DNA of 64,000 bases. Origin: Casuarina equisetifolia (Eukaryota; Streptophyta; Magnoliopsida; Fagales; Casuarinaceae). The position numbers and the translations under genes are program-made. Position 1 is the stretch's first letter. Each line of letters begins with the position of its first letter. The stretch lies in contig CM052358.1 in the NCBI GenBank assembly GCA_028551475.1, positions 12,755,938 through 12,819,937 on the forward strand, in the 5' to 3' direction. Below the pieces are notes generated by a model that was not told the origin of the DNA, ran no database searches, and saw only the letters and a list, made by a program, of their open reading frames with translations. Positions 57,623 through 64,000 of the stretch are shown here, piece by piece.

Positions 57623-57930
57623 AGGTACTTGGGCTCCAATGGATGAAGACATGGTTTCTCTCGATCCCATTGGATTTCATTTAGAAGAAGAACCTTACAA
57701 AGATCGTATTGATTTTTATCAAAGAAAGACAGGATTAACTGAAGCTGTTCAAACAGGCACAGGTCAACTAAATGGTATTCCCGTAGCAATTGGGATTATG
57801 GATTTTCAGTTTATGGGGGGTAGTATGGGATCGGTAGTTGGCGAGAAAATCACCCGTTTGATCGAATATGCTACCAATCAACTTTACCTCTTATTTTAGT
57901 GTGTGCTCCTGGTAGCTGGAATTTCAATTG
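57623..57930 (+). pseudogene. accD: Plastid accD fragment in nuclear DNA
   Basis: The sequence encodes [20 protein letters not shown] and later [20 protein letters not shown], then [20 protein letters not shown]. This is the start of the carboxyltransferase domain of the plastid-encoded acetyl-CoA carboxylase beta subunit. Only about 90 of the roughly 490 residues usual for accD are present; the N-terminal region with its zinc finger and most of the catalytic domain are absent. After NQ a single-base loss shifts the frame and gives TAG at 57897, although plastid-like sequence (TTAGTGTGTGCTCCTGG) continues briefly. There is no transit peptide or promoter. A nuclear insert of plastid DNA is the simplest reading. 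Confidence 0.9.
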
Positions 57931-58606
57931 ATTAAGATATTTGATCTTGGATTTATCTGTCTGTACAAATTTAGGCTTTGTTCCCTTCTATTCCACTTTA
58001 ATTGCAGGTTCATTAGTCACAGGTAACGGAGATGAGGGGATTTAGAAGTGACTCAGAAGTCAAATGACGTTTGCCACGAAACGATTAGCCCTGATTTGGC
58101 TGAGGATTTGTTCACTAACAAACACGGCCATATGGTTCTCTCGGATTCTTCTCGCCATGCCTGTGACGTGCAACGGCATACATCAATTTAGGAATCATAT
58201 GTATGCTGGACGGAAGACTAAGAGGATAGGTACTTCTTTCCATTGGGTTAACGAACTTTGATAAATGGATTTTAACATGTATTTCATTGCTCATGGTAAT
58301 CATGATTCTCACCTATTAGTTGAATGCAGGCCTTTGTAGTGATCAGGTGATGATTTAAGAAAGATTTATCCATCGCGTGCTATCTTAGTTGGTAGCTAGC
58401 AGGGGCTCCCACCAAAAACATCGCCCATACGCCAATTACTTGTTTAAAAAGATAAAGAAAGACAAACAATTAAATAGCACAGTAGATGAAGAACAACAAA
58501 CTAAACTGCCTTGTTGATTGCACAACCATGGAGTACAAAAGTATATACGTTCTATCATGCACCGAAATGAAAATATGCATGCCACATAAACACGCACGAA
58601 GCAGCT
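57931..58606 (-). repeat. 3' flank of minus-strand CEP, inverted copy of 276-720
   Basis: On the minus strand 58606-58070 matches 276-720, except for about 100 extra bases near 58355-58450 (the ACTAAGATAGCACGCGATGG region). The short stretch 57931-58065 between it and the accD fragment is unidentified. The ORFs here are not conserved frames. Confidence 0.7.
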
Positions 58607-58942
58607 CTAGTTTTTAAGGGAATGCCCGACGCCGGGGCTGTGACCTGGACTTGTGGGTCTAAAGTCATCGATATCGTGAGCTTTAGGAGGCGGCTCAGAT
58701 GCGCTAACAGCTGGTGGTGCAGGAGGAAACACTTCAACTATTTTTTCGTTTGCGTCGTCATTACCATGCCACTTACCGTTTTGCTTAACAGTTTCCTCAG
58801 CATTGATCTGATTTTGAGTTCGGTAGGTCTGGAATTCGTTATTCTTCCCCACAAGCAAGCTTCTTCCTTCCATGAACTGAAATTGTCGGGAAAAAATCAA
58901 AGCAAGGAGAAGGGAAGTGAAGATTAAGGCGTACTTGGCCAT
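58607..58942 (-). CDS. CEP: CEP peptide-hormone precursor, single domain
   Basis: A 111-residue precursor on the minus strand. The signal core is ALIFTSLLLALIF (5-17), then FQFMEGRSLLVG. The spacer holds GKWHGNDDANEKIVEV (56-71), a diverged version of the LGHDTxxEA block, followed by a proline-rich PPAPPAVSASEPPPK. The CEP domain DFRPTSPGHSPGVGH is at 93-107, then SLKN. Ser replaces Ala at position 6 of the domain compared with the array genes. The gene is intact, in contrast to its close relative at 1-275 and the remnant at 21400. ATG 58942 is the first in frame and follows a TATA box at 59090-59097. Confidence 0.93.
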   Translation of the reverse strand: MAKYALIFTSLLLALIFSRQFQFMEGRSLLVGKNNEFQTYRTQNQINAEETVKQNGKWHGNDDANEKIVEVFPPAPPAVSASEPPPKAHDIDDFRPTSPGHSPGVGHSLKN

Positions 58943-59089
58943 AGAGTTTGAAAGAGAGATCGCAGAGAATGATAGGGGGGGCGGGGAAGGGAGTAAAATC
59001 GGCTAAAAATCTTAGAACAGCTTGGCAAAGGGTAGCTAATGCATAAATCCTAAGCACTTGAGTCGCCTAAGCCCTCTTCTCTGCGGGTC

Positions 59090-59097
59090 TATTTATA
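59090..59097 (-). promoter_or_regulatory. TATA box of minus-strand CEP
   Basis: TATAAATA on the minus strand, about 150 bases upstream of the ATG at 58942, the same octamer as in the other CEP genes. Confidence 0.7.
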
Positions 59098-61264
59098 GGG
59101 AGAATACAGGTTGGAAATCGGACGTAAGGAAAAATTTGTTTTGTGGATAATAAAATCTCTCTCAAGTACGGGTTATAGTGCACGACATAGTTCGTAGGAT
59201 GGCCTATTAAAAATTTCCATGTGCCCAACTTGCCCTCTTCATTACTTTTCATTATTTATTTTAACAAAAGAAGAATGATAAAATATATTAGGAAAAAAAA
59301 ACCCAACCTCCTTTAAAATCAATTGTTACAAAAGGTCAATACATAAATATATATAAAATAATTAGATCAAAATATTAATAATATAAGACAATTACTATTT
59401 TTTAAAACATTCACATCAAGCATAGAAAGAGTACAAAGACACAATCCACGAATAATAGTTTTGAATCATAAGATAAAACAATAAAAACTCAGTCCACAAA
59501 TAATTAAATACTACATTTAGGATACGATACCAAGTTAAAAATAATTAAGTTTTTCATTTGAAACCAGTTATTCAAAGAATAAATTAAGTATATGAAGATA
59601 TTAATAATATAAAATAATTATTATTTTTCAACACAAAGCAAATCATCTGGTCAAAGTCTTGGTAGATAAAAATAAAATATGGGTTCATTACACCTTTTAA
59701 AAAAAAAATTATTAAAACGATAGCCTGAATGTATTTCAAGTATTTTGTCTACAACGTAGAGCACCTTCCATTAAAAAAAAAAGTGAAGAAAATTTATATA
59801 CTTGAATGTTTATTAACACAAGTATTTAGATAATCTAAGAATCCAAAACTGCATCAATTGGCTGGTTTAGCTCAGGCATTTTAACATCGTAGGTGTAGTA
59901 GGTATGGTTTCAGGCTCTTGGGTAACAAATGGGCTCCAGTATGCCTTAGATTCTCATTATGGTATATGGAGGACTAGCTGGGATTCCGATTACCCCTCCA
60001 CGCCTTTCTTGTTTTCAAAAAAGTTTGTCATGGTTCTTCTGAAATATTCCTCCACATCGTAGGTTGGGACTGGTAGTCTGACAAGGGCAACCTTTCAACC
60101 ACAAAGCCTGCGGAATCTGCTTAACCCTGTAATCTTTTGTACTTGCCAGCATTTTTAATGTTATTTTCCATTTATAGTGCTGGTGGAACTACACTGCAGA
60201 AAAGTCTCTTTAGCTTTTGGAATAACGGTACAGTCATCGCATGCGCAAACAAACTAACCTTACAAAGAGTCGAAGAGACCAGAGACTGGAATACTCGCAC
60301 CTGATCATGAGTTAGCCCCCTAAATATAGTAATCATATTCAAATTCCTTTTTCAAACTTTACGTCATTGCATTTGTCATTTCACCTTGATACTTTATGTT
60401 ACTGTACGTTTAAGATTTTTCTACTCCCCGAGTGAGGCTAAGCCTGTAAAAAGCGCTGCGCTTCATTGGAGGATAGAGAAAGAAACGAAAGCAACGAAAG
60501 CAACGAAGGGAAGCATGTGAGATATAAAAGCATAAACCACATGCAAGCTCAGGGGCTTTGCTACATGACGCTCCAGAACTATTCGTATTGCCTAAATATA
60601 AAAAGCCATGCCTTAGGTGCAAAATGAACATTCTACAATTCCAGCTAATGAAATGTACAGAGGAAAATGTATTGTCTCCGTTTGGCTTAAAACTTCAGCT
60701 ACTATTCCCCTTGCAGGGGACCGTACAATGGATGAATAAAGTTTAGCTTTAATATTATGTGATAACTTTCTCGCAGTGTTAGTAGCTTCTAAGCAATTCA
60801 ATTGCAGTCTTTGATTTAGATCCAGCAGTTAAACGAGCCTGGTGATTGAGAAAACGGGAAGGAAAATTTGGTAAACACGACGAAGTCTTTCGATTTTCTG
60901 TTTCTTGGCTGTCCTTTTCTTTTGATCGATTGTGGCCGTGCGGTTAAACTCATTCTACTGTCCCATGTGTGTCCAATGAATTGGCATAAATAAGTCGACA
61001 AAAGGTGAGGCAATACGTTGGGCATTGTGTGTGTTACGTGCACAACAGTTTGCACGTAACAGTGTGGTTGTAGGAGTCGGATCTTTGCTGGAAACATTTG
61101 GCTTGCGAAACCATGCGCGTGTTTTCTTTAAATTAAAAAGTAGAAATTTTGACCGATCATTTTGTATTTTGAGAGGCTATCTTTTTTATCTTTTATTTTT
61201 ATGTTTTTATCTCACATCTTTGCTCTCAATACCTTCTTATTATTCTATAGAAGCATATAAAAAG
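59098..61264. other. Intergenic, no gene seen
   Basis: 59260-59850 is very A/T-rich with ATTAATAATATAA repeated (59372 and 59606 regions). 59860-61100 is of more balanced composition but shows no protein domain. The ORFs at 60410-60631, 60816-61097 and 61025-61309 have no recognisable product. Confidence 0.45.
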
Positions 61265-62110
61265 TTGTGCCAAGTTAATATTAAGGTTGAATGGTATAAT
61301 ATGATATAGTGAGGTAGAACTAGTAAACAAAATTTTATTGGATTGCTCATATGTAAGAACAAACTTTCTATAAGAACAAACTTCCTACAATAGAAATGTT
61401 ATATCAATGGCTTCCTTCATTTAATCTGTATTATAATTTTTTTGGGTCTCAAATTGAAAGCATATTACACTTATTTTTTCAATGTATTTGGATTGGAAAA
61501 ATTAACAAAATATCCTTGTATTATCAACAATTAAATTCTAAATTACAATAAATGATTAAAGTAACTAAAAGAAATAATTTGGTTGTAGAGTTCTTAAACT
61601 TTCTTTCTTTGCATGTATATAGTATACATATGGTCTTAACAAAATTATAGATATGTTTATAATAAGGCTATTGAAATACCAATCTTGTTGGTTAGAATTA
61701 GGAAAGTATGACATTTAAAAACATTAATCCCTATCAAACAAACTTGTATAACAAGGCCCTCATAGGAACATTAGTGATTGAAACTCTAAACTACAATAGA
61801 TAATTAAAGCTATTAAAGAAAAGGATTTGGTCGTGAAAATTCTTAAATTTTAGTTTTTAATATGTGTCTATTAGTTATGGTTTGAAGAAAATTATAAATA
61901 TTTTCAAAATAAGACTGTTGAGATATTAATTTTATTAGCTAGAATTAAAAAAGTAGTATATAATAGAGCATCTCTATTTATGAACTTAAATTTTCTTAAA
62001 TGAATGTTTTATTATGTTATAACTAAAAGATTCTTAACTTAATTTTTTTAGATGAATTGTAATGCTAGAATATGTTTCTAAACCTCTATTATTATTAGTT
62101 ATTATTTTTT
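61265..62110 (+). mobile_element. Retroposon fragment paralogous to 17870-18568
   Basis: Shares with the earlier copy GGTTGAATGGTATA, CTCATATGTA(A/G)GAACAAACTT and the closing region GATGAATTGTAATxCT(A/G)GxATATG. Internally, 61735-62050 partly repeats 61490-61720 (ATTAGTGATTGAAACTCTAAA against ATCAACAATTAAATTCTAAA), so this copy contains a diverged internal duplication. No poly-A is preserved and no coding domain is readable. Confidence 0.5.
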
Positions 62111-63159
62111 ATTAACTAATAATAATAATTAGAATACTTTTTAAAAAGATTACACCATAAGTAGTCATCATTTTGACCGACTAATGACAAAAAATGCGGA
62201 AAGAATCGTCTCAATTTTGGAGGAACTTAATCCACAAAAGTCAAGATACAATGCAAAGGTGCAGTTCATCTTAGGACCATCATACTAATGATTTTAGTTT
62301 TTGCAATAAATAATAAATGCAACTAAAAAAATGGAAAACTAAAGTACACAACGAGGGCTAGACCACAGGAGACCCCATCAACGGACAAAGGGCACCAGGG
62401 AGTCCTACGCCCAAGGGACAGGCGGAAGGGGGCCCTGGCTTCCCCCATGAAAAAAAATAAGTAAATAAACTCTTCCCAAAAGAGTTTGACATAAAAGGAG
62501 TAAATATAATTAGATTAAGAGTTCACAACATATACACAATGTTAGAAAAACATTTATGCCTGAATTCTTTTGGGAAAGAGTAAAATTTTTGTTCCACAGT
62601 TACACTAAAAGGATTAAAATAGAAAATTGAGTTCCAGACAAGGAGCATAATATCCCTCATCATTAAAATTTCATTTATGTTCTCGAAATACGTAGAAAGT
62701 TTCACCAAATTACTTTGTTATTTGGATAATAAATAAGTTCTCATCGTCTCTTTATGTCTGACCTATATGGTAACTATTGAACTGGATTTTGAAAGATAAA
62801 AAAAAGTATTAACCTGGTGTCTTTCTTAGATTTTGGAATTAATTATCCTAAGAATAAAGTAACTAAAGCTATCAATATGATAGTCAATTACATTTCTTCG
62901 CCACATAGCACTAAGTTCAATTAGCATAATTAATTTCTCTCTCTCCCTTATGTTTGAACTTCTATAATGTCTCTTTATTTATGGTTTAGTTTCCGTTTGT
63001 AAATAAAATCTAGACATTATTTAGGTATGTCAAAAATCAAAGTACCTAAATTTTTAGTTGATATAAGATAATTTACTACTTTTATTTGTGAAAGTAATAA
63101 ACTGAACTCAATTACTTATGATAGTCAAGTAAAAAAAACTCAATTAATAAAGTCAATGT

Positions 63160-63191
<32 letters not shown>

Positions 63192-63723
63192 ATTTCTCTA
63201 ATATTTATTCAACGATAAATGGCTGGATTTTTTTTTTTTATAATTTTCAATTGCCTTTGTAATTTATTCTGTTGTCTTCCTCTTTTAACGATGTGCTTTC
63301 GATATGTCAGTGAACTTCAAATTATTTGCTTTGGCGTCGCGCAAGATTCTGCAAACGTGAACGTGGAAATGAGAGATATAGATCTTTCTATTGATTGATT
63401 ATTCATGGGTGCATATGTGCGATTTTCTCCTGTTATTTATTCCTGAATTATCTGGTTCTCTGCACGCCTGCATAACTGGGGTGGGGGTGGGGAATGAGAA
63501 GAGATGAAATATATATATATATATAATGAAATAATATAATTTAAAGGACACCAACCTTAGGACAACAGCAAGCAATGAGATCCTAAAATACATACACCAA
63601 ACAGTCTGCGTCGTGGACAGTTCAAAGTAGAAAACTAAGAAACAATGATACTTATGCTTTTAACAATCATTTGACGAACATGACATGCCCAATATTAGAT
63701 ATTCTAGTTTTATCTGTACATTT
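62111..63723. other. Intergenic, microsatellites only
   Basis: A (CT)n run lies at about 63163-63188 and an (AT)n run at about 63509-63526. A G/C-richer patch at 62350-62440 includes GGGCACCAGGGAGTCC. No coding or RNA gene is supported. The last 100 bases before 63723 would be the 3' UTR of the minus-strand CEP gene. Confidence 0.45.
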
Positions 63724-63999
63724 CTATGCGTTCGGTTCTGCATGTTTGTTTTGAAGTGTATGGCCAACACCGGGGCTGTGTCCTGTTGCGGTGGACTGAG
63801 TATCATCTCTGAAATGTGTAAGAGAGTCTCTAACATCTCGGATTTTACCTACTGCCTTTGCTTCAACAACATCTGCTTTATGATTAGTTATAGAGTAGCC
63901 AACACCAGGGCTGTGTCCGGGTGCTATGGGCCGTACATCGTCCATGGATCTCGTAAGAGAATGTCCACCATCCGGGCTTTTGCTTGTTGCCTTTGGTTC
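63724..63999 (-). CDS. CEP: Multi-domain CEP precursor, C-terminal part (runs off right edge)
   Basis: Minus-strand frame open from the window edge for 91 residues to TAG at 63724-63726. Visible units, counting from the edge: a degenerate SKSPDGGHSLTR (6-17), then DVRPIAPGHSPGVGY (21-35), then TQSTATGHSPGVGH (67-80). Between the last two lies a degenerate KIRDVRDSLTH stub. The end, LQNKHAEPNA, matches LENKHxxxNA of the two array multi-domain genes, so they are homologous over their length. The last unit has lost Arg-Pro at positions 3-4 (Gln-Ser instead). The ATG inside the visible part (63945) is not the start, because the frame and a further repeat unit extend beyond it. Confidence 0.9.
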   Translation of the reverse strand, partial: EPKATSKSPDGGHSLTRSMDDVRPIAPGHSPGVGYSITNHKADVVEAKAVGKIRDVRDSLTHFRDDTQSTATGHSPGVGHTLQNKHAEPNA

Positions 64000-64000
64000 G

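Noticed and set aside
59860..59925. tRNA-like start (GGTTTAGCTCAGG) suggesting a tRNA or SINE
   Set aside because: No matching acceptor stem, no anticodon arm and no proper GGTTCRANNCC box could be placed at the right spacing.
1..64000. CRISPR arrays, rRNA, operons or bacterial signals
   Set aside because: None found; the content is that of a plant nuclear genome.

Overview
The window is nuclear DNA of a flowering plant: AT-rich, low gene density, Ty1/Copia, LINE and solo-LTR-like remnants, a short plastid-derived insert, and intronless genes for C-TERMINALLY ENCODED PEPTIDE (CEP) hormones, a seed-plant family. The species cannot be named from sequence alone.

The window is essentially a CEP cluster. 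Seven complete CEP precursor ORFs are visible. Five have one CEP domain (5283-5609 +, 27470-27802 +, 46402-46764 +, 51894-52175 +, 58607-58942 -). Two have several domains (23899-24498 +, 42369-42968 +). A further multi-domain gene runs off the right edge (63724-63999 -). Six more places hold broken or vestigial CEP loci: 1-275, 14132-15300, 21400-21508, 35956-37300, 46858-46895 and 48230-49569.

From about 3550 to 49600 the sequence is a threefold tandem array. Each unit reads: single-domain CEP, then a decayed multi-domain CEP locus (upstream block kept, coding region lost), then a Copia remnant, then an intact multi-domain CEP. Unit 1 is about 3550-25600, unit 2 about 25600-43900, and unit 3 (about 43900-49600) stops inside its decayed multi-domain locus. 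Since duplication the units have taken different insertions. Unit 1 has a nested LINE plus LTR-like insertion (7853-14131). Unit 2 has a complete but dead Copia element (30323-35950) whose empty site is still readable in unit 1. Units 2 and 3 share an LTR-like insertion downstream of the single-domain gene that unit 1 lacks.

Outside the array, the left edge (broken CEP on +) and 58070-58942 (intact CEP on -) are paralogous in inverted orientation. A frameshifted plastid accD fragment lies at 57623-57930. The segments 49600-51780, 52620-57600 and 59260-63700 show no gene I can support. The intact genes are all predicted secreted precursors: N-terminal hydrophobic signal, variable spacer, and a 15-residue peptide with the xFRPTxPGHSPGVGH pattern. 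In studied plants CEPs act through CEPR receptor kinases in nitrogen and root signalling. Roles here are inferred from the family, and all boundaries and homologies come from reading by eye, without alignment software.
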